A stretch of 64,000 nucleotides of DNA from VAZQ01 sp963763365 (GTDB lineage: Bacteria; Pseudomonadota; Alphaproteobacteria; Rhizobiales; Xanthobacteraceae): positions 310,001 to 374,000 of the forward strand of contig CAVXOE010000017.1 of NCBI GenBank assembly GCA_963763365.1. The letters run 5' to 3'. A program made the translations under genes and the position numbers. The notes beneath the pieces are model-generated. The model saw nothing but the letters and a program-made list of their open reading frames with translations, was not told the DNA's origin and made no database searches. This document shows, in pieces, positions 54,116-64,000 of the stretch. How positions within the stretch are numbered: position 1 is the first letter of the stretch; the number at the start of each line of letters is the position of its first letter.

Positions 54116-55450
54116 CTAACCTCGCGCCTTCAGCCATCCCGCGACGTGATCCATCAGCGCGTCGCGCAGGCCCGCATGCTCGATGCCTTCCACCGCCTCG
54201 CCGACGAAGGCCTGGATCAACAGCGACTCGGCCTCCTTCGCCGGAATACCGCGTGCCTTGAGGTAGAACAGCAGATCCTCGTCGAGGTCGCCCGAGGTCG
54301 CACCGTGGCCGCACTGCACGTCGTCGGCGAAAATCTCCAGCTCCGGCTTGTTGTCGGCCTCGGACGTATCCGACAGGAGGAGCGCGTGCGTCGCCATCTT
54401 GGCGTCCGTCTTCTGCGCCTCTGCGCGCACGATGATCTTGCCCTGGAAGACGCCGCGCGCCTCGCCGTCGAGCACTGTCTTGAACACTTCGCGGCTGGTG
54501 CAGGCTCCCGCCACGTGATCGGCGACGATCGTCACGTCGGCGTGCTGGCGGTCCTTGAGCAAGGTCGCGCCGCGGATGCCGGCGATCGTACCCTCGCCGT
54601 CGAAGCGCACGAACAACTGGTTACGCACCACCGATCCGCCGGTCGTAAACAGGAATTCGTTGAAGCGCGCGTGCGCGCCGATTGTGGTCATCAGCGACGA
54701 GACATGCAGTGCGCCGGCGCCCGCGCCGGTGACCTTGACGTGATCGACATGGGCTTCGTCGCCGACCACCAGTTCAAGCGCCGCGTTCACCTGATAGTCC
54801 GCGCCGGCGCCCAAGCCTTCATGGCTCTCGACCAGCATCGCGCGCGCGCCGCGCTCGACGACGACGAGCGAGCGCACGAATACCGACGCCGCCCGCTCGC
54901 CGGCATTGACGAAGACGAGATGAAGCGGCCGCGTGAGCGCGGCCCCGGCCGCGACATGGATCACAGCGCCGTCGTCGATGAACGACGTGTTGAGCGCGAC
55001 CGCGACATTGTCGGTCGGAACGACCTTGCCGAGATGTTTCGCGACGAGCAGATCGTTGGACGCCAGCGCCTGTGCCATCGAGCGGATGGTCAGGCCCGGC
55101 TCAAGTTCGGCCAAATCGGAGAGTTCCGGCGCGAACGCACCATCCACGAACACGACGCGGCGCGCCTCGATCGAGGCGAGCATGGCGCCGGCATCCTTCG
55201 CGCGCGCCTTCGCGGCTGCGTCCGGCACGCCAGCCAGCGGCTTGGCATCGCGCATCAGCGCGCGCAGGTCGGTGTATTTCCATTCCTCGACCCGCCGGTG
55301 CGGCAGGCCTTCGGCGTTGAAGCGCCGGAATGCCTGCGCCCGCAGGTCCGCCACCGCCGCCTTGCCCGGCAGCCGATCCTTGGCCGCAGAAAAGCTCTCC
55401 GCCAGCGCGGTCTCCGCGGCCGTCTTGATGGGGTGAATCTCGGCGTTCAT
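54116..55450 (-). CDS. sufD: Fe-S cluster assembly protein SufD
   Basis: Scaffold subunit of the SufBC2D complex, 444 residues. It has the beta-helix core with RRVEEWKYTDLRALM near the N-terminus and the C-terminal signature CGHGATSGDLDEDLLFYLKA followed by RGIPAKEAESLLIQAFVGE. The conserved histidine of CGHG contributes to cluster assembly at the SufB-SufD interface. It is intact in one frame. The ATG at 55450 follows family N-termini and sits 7 bp from the sufC stop. Confidence 0.94.
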   Translation of the reverse strand: MNAEIHPIKTAAETALAESFSAAKDRLPGKAAVADLRAQAFRRFNAEGLPHRRVEEWKYTDLRALMRDAKPLAGVPDAAAKARAKDAGAMLASIEARRVVFVDGAFAPELSDLAELEPGLTIRSMAQALASNDLLVAKHLGKVVPTDNVAVALNTSFIDDGAVIHVAAGAALTRPLHLVFVNAGERAASVFVRSLVVVERGARAMLVESHEGLGAGADYQVNAALELVVGDEAHVDHVKVTGAGAGALHVSSLMTTIGAHARFNEFLFTTGGSVVRNQLFVRFDGEGTIAGIRGATLLKDRQHADVTIVADHVAGACTSREVFKTVLDGEARGVFQGKIIVRAEAQKTDAKMATHALLLSDTSEADNKPELEIFADDVQCGHGATSGDLDEDLLFYLKARGIPAKEAESLLIQAFVGEAVEGIEHAGLRDALMDHVAGWLKARG

Positions 55451-55457
55451 CTCAGCC

Positions 55458-56214
<757 letters not shown>

Positions 56215-56241
56215 TAGCCTTCAACTCCTGATCTCTTTCCT

Positions 56242-56343
56242 CCTCGTCCTGAGGAGCGCTGCAGGCGCGTCTCGAAGGACGAGGCCATCTTTTCTGTCGC
56301 TCATCCTTCGAGACGGCTGCTGCGCAGCCTCCTCAGGATGAGG
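56242..56343. repeat. Paired-hairpin intergenic repeat between sufB and sufC
   Basis: Two arms mirror each other: CTCGTCCT...AGGACGAG (56243-56283) and CTCATCCT...AGGATGAG (56300-56342). Each can form its own stem, or the two can pair end to end. The internal sequences GTCTCGAAGGA and TCCTTCGAGAC are complementary. This looks like a copy of a repeat widespread between genes in Bradyrhizobiaceae-type genomes. It fills most of the 149-bp sufB-sufC gap within the operon. Confidence 0.8.
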
Positions 56344-56363
56344 TCCGGGGCTATTGCAGCGCC

Positions 56364-57850
56364 CTACCCGACGCTCCCTTCCAGGCTGATCGAGATCAGC
56401 TTCTGCGCCTCGACCGCGAACTCCATCGGAAGCTGCTGCAGCACGTCCTTGACGAAGCCGTTCACGACAAGCGCTACCGCGTCTTCCTGTGAGAGGCCGC
56501 GCTGCATGCAGTAGAACAGCGTCTCCTCGGAAATCTTCGACGTGGTCGCCTCATGCTCGAACACCGCGGAGGAATTCTTCGCCTCGATGTAGGGCACCGT
56601 GTGCGCGCCGCACTTGTTGCCGATCAGGAGCGAGTCGCAGTTGGTGAAGTTGCGCGCGTTCGAGGCACGGCGATGCGCCGTCACGAGGCCGCGATAGGTG
56701 TTCTGCGACTTGCCGGCCGCGATGCCCTTGGAGATGATCCGGCTCGTGGTGTTCTTGCCGAGATGCAGCATCTTGGTGCCGCTGTCGACCTGCTGGTGAC
56801 CGTTCGAGATGGCGATCGAGTAGAACTCGCCGCGGGAATTGTCGCCGCGCAGGATGCAGCTCGGATACTTCCAGGTGATGGCGGAGCCGGTCTCGAGCTG
56901 CGTCCAGGAAATCTTCGCGTTCTTCCCGCGGCAGTCGCCGCGCTTGGTGACGAAGTTGTAGATGCCGCCCTTGCCGTTCTTGTCGCCCGGATACCAGTTC
57001 TGGATGGTCGAATACTTGATCTCGGCGTCGTCGAGCGCGATCAGCTCGACCACCGCGGCGTGAAGCTGGTTCTCGTCGCGCATCGGCGCCGTGCAGCCTT
57101 CGAGGTAGCTCACATAGGAGCCCCTGTCTGCAATGATCAGCGTTCGCTCAAATTGTCCGGTGTTCTTCTCGTTGATGCGGAAATAGGTCGAGAGCTCCAT
57201 CGGGCAGCGCACGCCCGGCGGCACGTAGACGAACGAACCGTCGGAGAACACCGCCGAGTTGAGCGTGGCGAAGAAGTTGTCGGTCACCGGCACCACCGTG
57301 CCGAGGTACTTCTTCACCAGGTCGGGATGCTTCTGCAGCGCCTCCGAGATCGGGCAGAAGATCACGCCCGCTTTGGCAAGCTCGGCCTGGAAGGTGGTGG
57401 CGACCGAGACCGAGTTCGAACACCGCGTCGACCGCGACGCGGGAGCGCTCGCCGTCCGGGCGCTCGATGCCGAGCAGCGCCTCGCGCTCGCGCAGCGGAA
57501 TGCCGAGCTTGTCGTAGGTCTTCAGAATCTCCGGATCGATCTCGTCGAGCGACTTCGGGCCGGGCTTCTTCTTGGGCGCCGAGTAGTAATAGAGATCCTG
57601 GTAGTCGATCGGCGGGATGCTCGACCCGGGCCCAGGTCGGCTCGCGCATGGTCAGCCAGCGGCGATAGGCGTCGAGCCGCCAGGCCAGCATCCACGCCGG
57701 CTCGTTCTTCTTCTCCGAGATGAAGCGGACGATATCTTCGGAAAGGCCTTTGGGCGCCTTGTCGGATTCGATATCGGTGACGAACCCGTACTTGTACTGG
57801 TCAACATCGATCCGGCGAACCTGATCGACGGTCTCCTGAACGGCCGGCAT
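56364..57850 (-). CDS. sufB: Fe-S cluster assembly scaffold SufB, twice frameshifted
   Basis: Core scaffold of the SUF system, about 495 residues once repaired. The N-terminal part (MPAVQETVDQVRRIDVDQYK to EPTWARVE) and the C-terminal two thirds (from VIFCPISEAL to KLISISLEGSVG) are in different frames, with a middle segment (PPIDYQDLYYYSAPKKKPGP ... VAVDAVFD) in a third. An extra base near 57619 and an extra T at 57415/57416 explain both. Conserved cysteines are kept in SYLEGCTAPMRDE and FTNCDSLLIGNKCGAH. The ATG at 57850 has GGAGG upstream. Two insertions in an essential gene suggest error in this stretch. Confidence 0.9.
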
Positions 57851-57943
57851 TTTACCCTCCACTCACGGTTTCAAGGACCGCGGGTTGGTTTGTCGGTTTA
57901 TGGTGGTTTCGCTCTTGTCGTTGCTACCTCGGCAAGGGGTCCA

Positions 57944-59106
57944 TCAAGCTGCGATATCTCGCCTGCTAGTTAATGACTGGAACAGCTTTCTCCAAGCATT
58001 CAGACAGCAATCGATGTCGGATTCGGCGGTTGTCGGACCGAGGCTGACCCGGACCCCGGCGCGCGCCAGCACCGGCGGAACGCCCATGGCGGCGAGCACG
58101 TGGGAGGGTGCCACCTTGCCGGACGAGCAAGCCGCGCCCGACGACACCGCGACCCCCTCGAGGTCGAAGGCGATTACGGCGGTCTCCGCCTTCATGCCGG
58201 GCACCGCAAACAGCGTGGTATTGGGGAGCCGTGCCGCCTCTTGGCCGAAGATGATAACTTCAGGCGAGATCGCCTTGAGGCCGGTCTCGAGCCGGTCGCG
58301 CAGCACCGTCATCCGCGCGCTGGCCGAGCTGAACTCCTCCAGTGCGGCCGCGGCCGCGGCGCCAAAGCCCGCGATGCCAGGCACGTTCTCGGTGCCGGCG
58401 CGGGCACCGCGCTCCTGCCCACCGCCCTTGATGAGCGGATCGGCGAAGTGCAGCGCCTGGGAACGGCGGATCAGCGCGCCCACGCCCTTCGGCCCGCCGA
58501 TCTTGTGCGACGAAACCGTCAGCAGGTCGGCGCCGATCTCGTTGATGTCGCAGGCAATTCGTCCCGGCCCCTGGACCGCGTCGACATGCAGGAGGCCGCC
58601 TGCCTCATGCACCATGGCAGCGGCTTCAGAAACCGGTTGAAGCACGCCGGTCTCGTTGTTGGCCAGCATGAGCGACAGCGAGCGGCCGGCCGCGCGGCGC
58701 GCCGAGCGCCTTCGCCAGCGCGGCCAAATCGATGCAGCCATCGGCGGTTACGGGCACCTGTTCGACCTTCGCGGCCGGAAATCGCCCGCCGGCCAGCACC
58801 GAGGGATGTTCGATCGCCGAAACCAGCAGCCGGTCGCAGACCGCACCACCGGTTCCAATTCCGGGCGACAGCGCCTAGCGCATTGGCTTCGGTGCCGCCC
58901 GAGGTGAACACCACGTTCTGCGGCTCGGCCCCAACCAGCGCAGCGACCTGCCCCCGCGCCTCCTCGAGCAGGCGGCGCGCCGCGCGGCCTTCAGCATGGA
59001 TCGAGGATGGATTGCCGCATGTATCGAGTGCGGCGAGCGTTGCGGCGCGCGCCTGCGGGCGCAGGGGCGCCGTGGCATTCCAATCGAGATAGGCCCGCTC
59101 GGTCAT
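57944..59106 (-). CDS. Class I cysteine desulfurase (IscS/NifS type), twice frameshifted
   Basis: PLP-dependent desulfurase heading the Fe-S operon, about 388 residues after repair. Segments are YLDWNATAPLRPQAR...FTSGGTEANAL in the start frame. Then LSPGIGTGGAVCDRLLVSAI...ALAKALGAPRG follows in a second frame, and LSLMLANNETGVLQPV to the end in a third. The breaks are an extra base near 58875 and a missing base near 58680. The PLP lysine is in VSSHKIGGPKG and the catalytic cysteine in VSSGAACSSGK. It lies 93 bp upstream of sufB. Together with SufS it gives the locus two desulfurases, a usual alphaproteobacterial arrangement. Confidence 0.87.
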
Positions 59107-59365
59107 GATTTTCGTTCGTATCGTGGAACTCTTCTACATCAAACCTTTGCCCGCGCCCAACCCTCGGAATTCTCTTGCTTTTCGCCCCCACAGGCGTGTT
59201 AAAAGTCGCCGCCCGAGACTGTCCCGGCCTCGCGCCGAGCCCGTGATGCCGGTGTCCGCGTGCCAGAAATTTGAATGGTTCTAGAGACTTACGTTCCCTC
59301 GCCGCTGGCGTCAAGCACGCCCTCCCCGGCGCCGGACGTGCCGTCTGATCCCGAGGTCCAAATCT

Positions 59366-60028
59366 ATGCCTGAAGTCATCTTCACCGGCGCCGCCGGACG
59401 TATCGAGGGCCGGTATCATCCCGCTCGGCAGAAGAATGCGCCGCTCGGGATCGTGCTGCATCCGCATCCGCAGTTCGGCGGCACGATGAACCATCAGATC
59501 ATCTACCAGCTCTACTATGCGTTCGCGCACCGGAATTTCTCCGTGCTGCGCTTCAATTTCCGCGGCGTCGGCAGGAGCCAGGGCTCGTTCGACCACGGCC
59601 AGGGCGAGCTCTCGGACGCCGCCTCCGCGCTCGACTGGGCACAGACCATCAACCCGGAGGCGCGAAGCTGCTGGATCGCAGGCTTCTCGTTCGGCGCCTG
59701 GATCGGCATGCAGTTGCTGATGCGCCGGCCCGAGATCGAGGGCTTCATCTCGATTGCGCCGCCCGCCAACCTCTACGACTTCTCGTTCCTCGCGCCCTGC
59801 CCGTCCTCCGGCCTGATCATTCACGGCGACAAGGACGCGGTGGTGCCGCACAAGGACGTCAACGCGCTGGTCGACAAGCTCAAGACCCAGAAGGGCATCG
59901 TGATCGAGCAGAAGGTGGTCCCGGGCGCCAACCACTTCTTCGACGGCAAGATCGAGCCGCTGATGCAGTCGATCAACCAGTATCTCGACCGGCGCTTCAA
60001 CATCGTGCGCAAGCCGAGCGCGGCTTAA
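59366..60028 (+). CDS. Alpha/beta hydrolase of unknown substrate
   Basis: Small cytosolic serine hydrolase of 220 residues. Motifs are LHPHPQFGGTMNHQ near 32, the nucleophile serine in GFSFGAWIG near 114, the acid aspartate in HGDKDAVVPH and the histidine in GANHFFDG. It resembles the dienelactone-hydrolase-like group annotated only as alpha/beta hydrolase. It is divergent from the cysteine desulfurase gene with a 259-bp gap. I recall the same divergence in related genomes, so a link to the Fe-S operon is possible but unproven. Confidence 0.84.
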   Translation: MPEVIFTGAAGRIEGRYHPARQKNAPLGIVLHPHPQFGGTMNHQIIYQLYYAFAHRNFSVLRFNFRGVGRSQGSFDHGQGELSDAASALDWAQTINPEARSCWIAGFSFGAWIGMQLLMRRPEIEGFISIAPPANLYDFSFLAPCPSSGLIIHGDKDAVVPHKDVNALVDKLKTQKGIVIEQKVVPGANHFFDGKIEPLMQSINQYLDRRFNIVRKPSAA

Positions 60029-60052
60029 GCTCTCCGAGCGTATCCGGAGCGC

Positions 60053-61141
60053 TCAGTTCGCGGCCTCCGCCCGTGCGGGCGTGGCTGGCGTCAGCGCCGG
60101 CACGCGGATCGGGCCGCGCAGGCCGAGCCAGGCGCCGCCCAGATAGCCTGCCACCGCGATGAACGACGGCAGTGCCAGGGTGGACAGCCCGGTCAGGCCC
60201 TGCCCGATCGTGCAGCCGTAGGCCATCGCGCCGCCCGCGCCCATCAGCGCCGCGCCGGTGACGGAGCGCAGCATGTGATGCGGCGTGTGGAAACCTTCGA
60301 GCCGGAAGCGGCCGGTCAGGATCGCCGTGACAAAGCTGCCGATCACGATGCCGACCACCAGCACGATGCCGAAGCTGAGCGACAGGCCAGTCGAGAGCAT
60401 GGCGTATTGCAGCGTGTCGGCGACCGGCGCGACGAAGGTGAGCGAGGCGACCGGCACCGGGTTGAAATCGTCGTCGCCGAGATAGCCAGTCACGGCCCAG
60501 CCCGCACCCACGAGGAGCCCGACCGCGACGCCCGCCGCGATCAGCCGCCACGAGCCGCGCAGGCGGCCGTCCGCCAGCGCAAACAGCAGCAATGAACCGG
60601 CGACCGCGACCACCGCGGCGAGCTGGCCCCAGCCGATCCCAAGCCCGAGATCGGAGAGAAGCTTGGACAGCGAAACCGCCGGCGGCGTCTGCACCGACCA
60701 GTTGAGGAACGCGAGCCGCGCAGGCGCGATGAGGCCCTTCAGCGTCATCTGCGCGGTCACCGCGATGATCACCACCACCACGAGCGAGCGAAGATTGCCT
60801 TGCCCGAGCAGCACCACGGCGCGCGAGGCGCAGCCATTCGCCAGCACCATGCCGTAGCCGAAGAGCAGCCCGCCGAACAGGATCAGGGCCGGCGAGAACG
60901 AGGGCTGGAGATAGAGCGATTTGCCGAGGTCGACGAGGCCGAAGGCGGCGAGCGACTGCGTGGCGATGATTGCGACCGCCATCGCCAGCGCGAAGGTGCG
61001 GATCATGCGACCGTCGCGCTCGACCCACCAGTTCCGCAGGCCACTCAGCGAGCAGAACCCGCTCAGGAGACCGATCGCCCCGAACACGAGGCCGATCAGC
61101 AGACCCGAACCCAGAACGATGACCGGAACCTCGTTCACGCC
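60053..61141 (-). CDS. YeeE/YedE family sulfur-compound transporter
   Basis: Inner-membrane protein of 362 residues with about nine helices, in the family whose characterised member YeeE imports thiosulfate. Conserved cysteines lie in GLLSGFCSLSGLRNWW, MVLANGCASRAVVLLG and AMAYGCTIGQGLTGLS, the three motifs that line the substrate path. The GTG at 61141 follows AAGGAGGG with good spacing. It lies close to the Fe-S operon and could supply sulfur for cysteine and cluster synthesis. No TusA-like partner gene is present. It converges on the alpha/beta hydrolase gene. Confidence 0.88.
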   Translation of the reverse strand, partial: GVNEVPVIVLGSGLLIGLVFGAIGLLSGFCSLSGLRNWWVERDGRMIRTFALAMAVAIIATQSLAAFGLVDLGKSLYLQPSFSPALILFGGLLFGYGMVLANGCASRAVVLLGQGNLRSLVVVVIIAVTAQMTLKGLIAPARLAFLNWSVQTPPAVSLSKLLSDLGLGIGWGQLAAVVAVAGSLLLFALADGRLRGSWRLIAAGVAVGLLVGAGWAVTGYLGDDDFNPVPVASLTFVAPVADTLQYAMLSTGLSLSFGIVLVVGIVIGSFVTAILTGRFRLEGFHTPHHMLRSVTGAALMGAGGAMAYGCTIGQGLTGLSTLALPSFIAVAGYLGGAWLGLRGPIRVPALTPATPARAEAAN

Positions 61142-61495
61142 AACGCCCTCCTTGCGCAACCACTGGCACGTTAAATTGAGGCCTCGGCATCCTTAGTGCA
61201 ACGCAACAACTCATTGAAATTGAAATAAAAATCTCATTCTGCAGGCGGATAAGCGGACAATATGAACGTGCTACCGGGCGCTCCTGGGACAGAACACCGT
61301 TCTACGCTCGCGGCGGAACGACGGAGAACGGCCAACGCCGCGCCCTCCCGGCTTTTTGAGTGGGCGCCGGGTTGCCGTTAGCTGCTATGCCTTTCACCAC
61401 CTTGGAACACTGGCGTTCGGAACCCGCATCGGTTGCGAGCCATGTCGCTGGCCAAAAAGCCATCGATTTGCAAACATGCCTGCCCAGATGGAGAC
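61142..61495. other. Non-coding gap between yeeE-like gene and secreted-protein gene
   Basis: About 354 bp without a recognisable gene. The left part (61200-61250) is unusually AT-rich (TGAAATTGAAATAAAAATCTC) and is the likely promoter area of the divergent pair. No RNA gene or clear operator was identified. Confidence 0.45.
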
Positions 61496-62020
61496 ATGAC
61501 CTTGCGCGTCGCTATCATCATCCTCGCCGTGTTGCTGGGCGCCGCTCCGGCGCTGGCGGAATGGCAAGACGCCACCGAAACGGGCCCTGGTGGCAAGAAG
61601 ATCGTCATGCAGCGCACGCCTGCCAAGGGTGCGATCTCGAAATCCGGCCACGACGTCACTGCGACGCTCTACCTGCGTTGCGACAATCCTTACAACGATC
61701 CCGTCAGGTATCGCAGCAGCGACTTCTGGTCGGCCTTTGTCCTGTTCTCCGAACCTGTCGGCTCCGTCCAGGCCCCCACACGCTACAGCTTCGACGGGGG
61801 CCAGGCCTCCGAATCCAGGTTCATGCTCAACCCGCGCGGAACGGCGATGTTCTTCACTCAGCAGGAAGACGAGGACAACGACTTCATCAAGCGCCTGGCC
61901 AAGTCGAACACGCTGCAGATCAATCCCACGCTGACCTGGGCTGGCACGCCGACCATCACCTTCGACACCACCGGCGCCGCGGCGGCGCTCCAACAGATCC
62001 CCTGCAGCAAGAAATTCTAG
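61496..62020 (+). CDS. Secreted hypothetical protein
   Basis: Unrecognised protein of 174 residues. A clear signal peptide (MTLRVAIIILAVLLGAAP, cleaved after ALA) is followed by a beta-rich sequence with two cysteines, in LYLRCDNPYND and at the end in IPCSKKF, which could form one disulfide in the periplasm. GGAG lies upstream of the ATG; an in-frame ATG at 61433 is less likely as it precedes the signal peptide. It is followed 91 bp later by a GST gene on the same strand. No function can be assigned. Confidence 0.7.
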   Translation: MTLRVAIIILAVLLGAAPALAEWQDATETGPGGKKIVMQRTPAKGAISKSGHDVTATLYLRCDNPYNDPVRYRSSDFWSAFVLFSEPVGSVQAPTRYSFDGGQASESRFMLNPRGTAMFFTQQEDEDNDFIKRLAKSNTLQINPTLTWAGTPTITFDTTGAAAALQQIPCSKKF

Positions 62021-62111
62021 CTCACGTCGCCGTCAGGATCGCACGGCACACTCCGCTCGCCCCCGCGCAGGCGGAGCATCGGTCTTACAAACTTCAGCAC
62101 AGGAGCCGGCA

Positions 62112-62975
62112 ATGGTTCAGCTTGTCGACAGCGACATCAAGACTCGCGAGGTGCTCGACTGGAAGGGCGTGCATGTTCTGCATTTCATGGGCTCGTCGTG
62201 CTCGCAGAAGCTGCGCGTGTTCCTGAACCTCAAAGGTATTCCGTGGGAGTCGCATCCCATCGACCTGCCCGGCAACGAGAACTTCCGGCCGTGGTTTCTC
62301 GGCGTCAACCCGCGCGGACTGGTGCCGGTGCTGGTGCACGACGGCGCGGTGCATATCGAGAGCAACGACATCATCATTCATCTCGAAAAGATGTTTCCGG
62401 CGCCGAAGCTCATTCCGGCCGGGCACGAGAACGATGTGGCCGCGCTGCTCAAGCACGAGGATGACCTGCACCTCGATCTCCGCACATTGAGCTTCCGCTT
62501 CGTGTTCGCGCCGCCGGGGCCGCCAAAGCCGGCCGAGGCGCTCAAGAGCTACGCGGCCAACGGCTCGGGCACCGTGCAGGGCGTCAGCGATCGCGACAAG
62601 CAGGTCCAGATCGAGTTCTGGGAGCGCGCCGCCAAGGAGGGCTTTACCGACGAGCGGGCGCGGGCTTCGGCGCAAAAGTTCCGCGCCGAGTTCGACAAGC
62701 TCGATCGGCAGCTGGCGAGCGCGCCCTATCTCATGGGTGATGCGCTAAGCGTGCTCGACATCGCCTGGCTGATTTATGCGCATCGGCTGTCGCTCGCCGG
62801 CTATCCGCTCGAGCGGCTTCATCCGCATGTCTTTGCCTGGAAGGAGCGGCTTGCCGCGCGTCCCGAGTTTGCGAAAGAGATCGGGATGCTGCGCCATTCC
62901 AAGGAGCAACTCGAAGCCGCACAGCAAGTTCAGAAGCAGGCCGGCAAGACGTTCGAGGCCGTCGCGGGATTCTGA
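62112..62975 (+). CDS. Glutathione S-transferase family protein
   Basis: Protein of 287 residues with an N-terminal thioredoxin-like domain and an all-alpha C-terminal domain. Features are HFMGSSCSQKLRVFLNLKGI at the start, the cis-proline region NPRGLVPVLVHDG, IESNDIIIHLEKMF, and ALSVLDIAWLIYAHRL. It is longer than typical GSTs (200-230) because of an extended linker and C-terminus. The SCSQ motif suggests a serine or cysteine type active site. Substrate unknown. It converges on the glycosyltransferase gene with 10 bp between stops. Confidence 0.87.
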   Translation: MVQLVDSDIKTREVLDWKGVHVLHFMGSSCSQKLRVFLNLKGIPWESHPIDLPGNENFRPWFLGVNPRGLVPVLVHDGAVHIESNDIIIHLEKMFPAPKLIPAGHENDVAALLKHEDDLHLDLRTLSFRFVFAPPGPPKPAEALKSYAANGSGTVQGVSDRDKQVQIEFWERAAKEGFTDERARASAQKFRAEFDKLDRQLASAPYLMGDALSVLDIAWLIYAHRLSLAGYPLERLHPHVFAWKERLAARPEFAKEIGMLRHSKEQLEAAQQVQKQAGKTFEAVAGF

Positions 62976-62985
62976 ACCGGCCGGC

Positions 62986-64000
62986 CTACGAGGCCGCGGC
63001 CTTGACCAGCGCCTGATCGACCGCCGTCAGGACCTGGCGGACCGCGAGCTCATCCAGGCAGCGGGCGTAGCTGTCGAGATGGCCCGCGCAGCCGAGCTTC
63101 TCGCACGGCAGACAGGGCAGCGGATTCTGCACCACCCAGACGTTGCCACGACGCTGGATCGTGCCGGCAGGGTCCCACGGTCTTGCGAGGCCACCGGCCG
63201 GCCAGGGGCCGATCAGGCGCGGGCTGGTCGGGCCGTAGATAGCAATCGTCGGGCACCCTGCCCCGGCCGCAAGATGCGTCATCGAGGTATCGACGCCGAC
63301 ATAGACCGCCGCCTCGCCGAGCAGAGAAGCAAGCTGCGGCCAGTCGAGCGCGCCATCGAGGCGGACCACCGCAGGCGCGACCGGCGACCACAGCGCGTCG
63401 AGGTAGGACCGCTCAGCCGGGTCCGGTCCACCCGTCACCACGACCGCGAGGCCGCGTTCGGCGAGTGCGCGGGCGAGCGCGCGCCAGCCGTCGTCGGTCC
63501 AGCGCTTGTAACGATAGGCCGGGTTGGCATGCAGCACCGCATAGGGCGCGCGCGGGGCAGACGCCGGCAGCGGCGTTCCGCGCGGACACACAAGTTCGTC
63601 GGCAAAGGTGAGGTTCAGCGCGTCCGCGAGTTGTTGCAGATGCGCGATGCGATGGGTGTCCGGCGCCGGTGCGACCGCGGTGTGATAAGCGTAACGCTTC
63701 CAGCTTGCGCCGGTTTCGCCCGCGCGCGGCACGAGGCCCACGCGACGGCGGCCGGCGACCAGCGCATAGAATGTCGGGCGGTCGCCGGACTGGGTCGAAA
63801 CGACGAGGTCGTAGCGGCGCCAGAGCCGGCGCACCAAGGACAACGTCTCGCGCGCGGAGGGACGCTCCGGCATGGTGACGATCCCGCCGATGTCGGGATT
63901 GCCGGCGAAGATGCGATCGGCGCCGCGGAACGTCAGCACGTCGATGGTGGCGCGCGGATAGCCGCGCTTGAGGGTGCGGATCAGCGGCGTCGTGAGCAGC
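62986..64000 (-). CDS. Glycosyltransferase family 9 protein, 5'-truncated by window edge
   Basis: GT-B fold transferase of the heptosyltransferase (WaaC/WaaF-like) family, acting on the lipopolysaccharide core at the cytoplasmic face of the membrane. At least 338 residues are visible and the frame stays open to the right edge (LLTTPLIRTLKRGYPRATID), so only a few N-terminal residues are missing. The donor-binding signature VGVDTSMTHLAAGAGCPTIA with IYGPTSP is present near the C-terminus. A cysteine-rich stretch (LPCLPCEKLGC) near the end is common in this family. Exact sugar and acceptor unknown. Confidence 0.88.
   Translation of the reverse strand, partial: LLTTPLIRTLKRGYPRATIDVLTFRGADRIFAGNPDIGGIVTMPERPSARETLSLVRRLWRRYDLVVSTQSGDRPTFYALVAGRRRVGLVPRAGETGASWKRYAYHTAVAPAPDTHRIAHLQQLADALNLTFADELVCPRGTPLPASAPRAPYAVLHANPAYRYKRWTDDGWRALARALAERGLAVVVTGGPDPAERSYLDALWSPVAPAVVRLDGALDWPQLASLLGEAAVYVGVDTSMTHLAAGAGCPTIAIYGPTSPRLIGPWPAGGLARPWDPAGTIQRRGNVWVVQNPLPCLPCEKLGCAGHLDSYARCLDELAVRQVLTAVDQALVKAAAS

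Overview
This GC-rich window looks like a chromosomal segment of an alphaproteobacterium in the Hyphomicrobiales (Rhizobiales), close to the Bradyrhizobiaceae/Xanthobacteraceae. The evidence is a cycM-type membrane cytochrome c beside kdsB and pheA, a Rhizobiales porin, a DUF2865 protein, an isc/suf cluster in alphaproteobacterial order, a CtrA-type site near tad pilus genes, and GC-rich palindromic repeats typical of this group. No rRNA, tRNA, CRISPR array, integrase or insertion sequence was recognised.

Layout. 1-5.3 kb: tad/cpa pilus genes (cpaE end, cpaF, tadB, tadC, convergent tadD). 5.4-8.3 kb: M17 aminopeptidase, NlpC/P60 peptidase, NUDIX hydrolase. 8.3-16.1 kb: a five-gene yej-type peptide ABC importer with two substrate-binding proteins. 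16.3-18.7 kb: cycM, kdsB, pheA. 18.7-25.6 kb: DUF1127 protein, LysR regulator, flavin monooxygenase, phosphohexomutase, sulfatase and a Bug-type binding protein. 25.7-31.8 kb: a thiamine-diphosphate enzyme, retropepsin-like protease, HrpB helicase and acyltransferase. 31.8-38.4 kb: polA, two ArsB/NhaD-type transporters and a RidA protein. 38.5-44.8 kb: DUF2865 protein, LhgO-like oxidase, pobA, and a run of three exported proteins (cytochrome P460, thioredoxin-like, epoxide hydrolase). 45.2-49.9 kb: RhlE-type helicase, GGDEF protein, porin. 50-59.1 kb: tfoX-like gene, sufA, amidohydrolase, VOC protein, then sufT-sufS-sufD-sufC-sufB and an IscS-type desulfurase, all on the minus strand. 59.4-64 kb: alpha/beta hydrolase, YeeE-type transporter, secreted protein, GST, and the end of a GT9 glycosyltransferase.

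Functionally, the strongest units are the pilus locus, the peptide importer, and the Fe-S assembly operon. The Fe-S operon has a putative thiosulfate importer (YeeE) 1 kb away that could feed sulfur to the desulfurases.

Most notable points: (1) DNA polymerase I lacks three of the four acidic residues of its 3'-5' exonuclease site, and its interdomain linker carries a 111-bp palindromic repeat at which the reading frame changes. (2) HrpB carries a similar GC-rich palindrome in frame. (3) About a dozen single-base frameshifts interrupt genes that are otherwise well conserved, several of them normally essential (sufB, sufC, iscS-like, kdsB). This argues for residual sequencing error rather than pseudogenes, so every gene break here needs read-level checking. 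I found no clear candidate for a wholly new multi-gene system; the exported epoxide hydrolase/thioredoxin-like/P460 operon is the nearest to an uncharacterised module.
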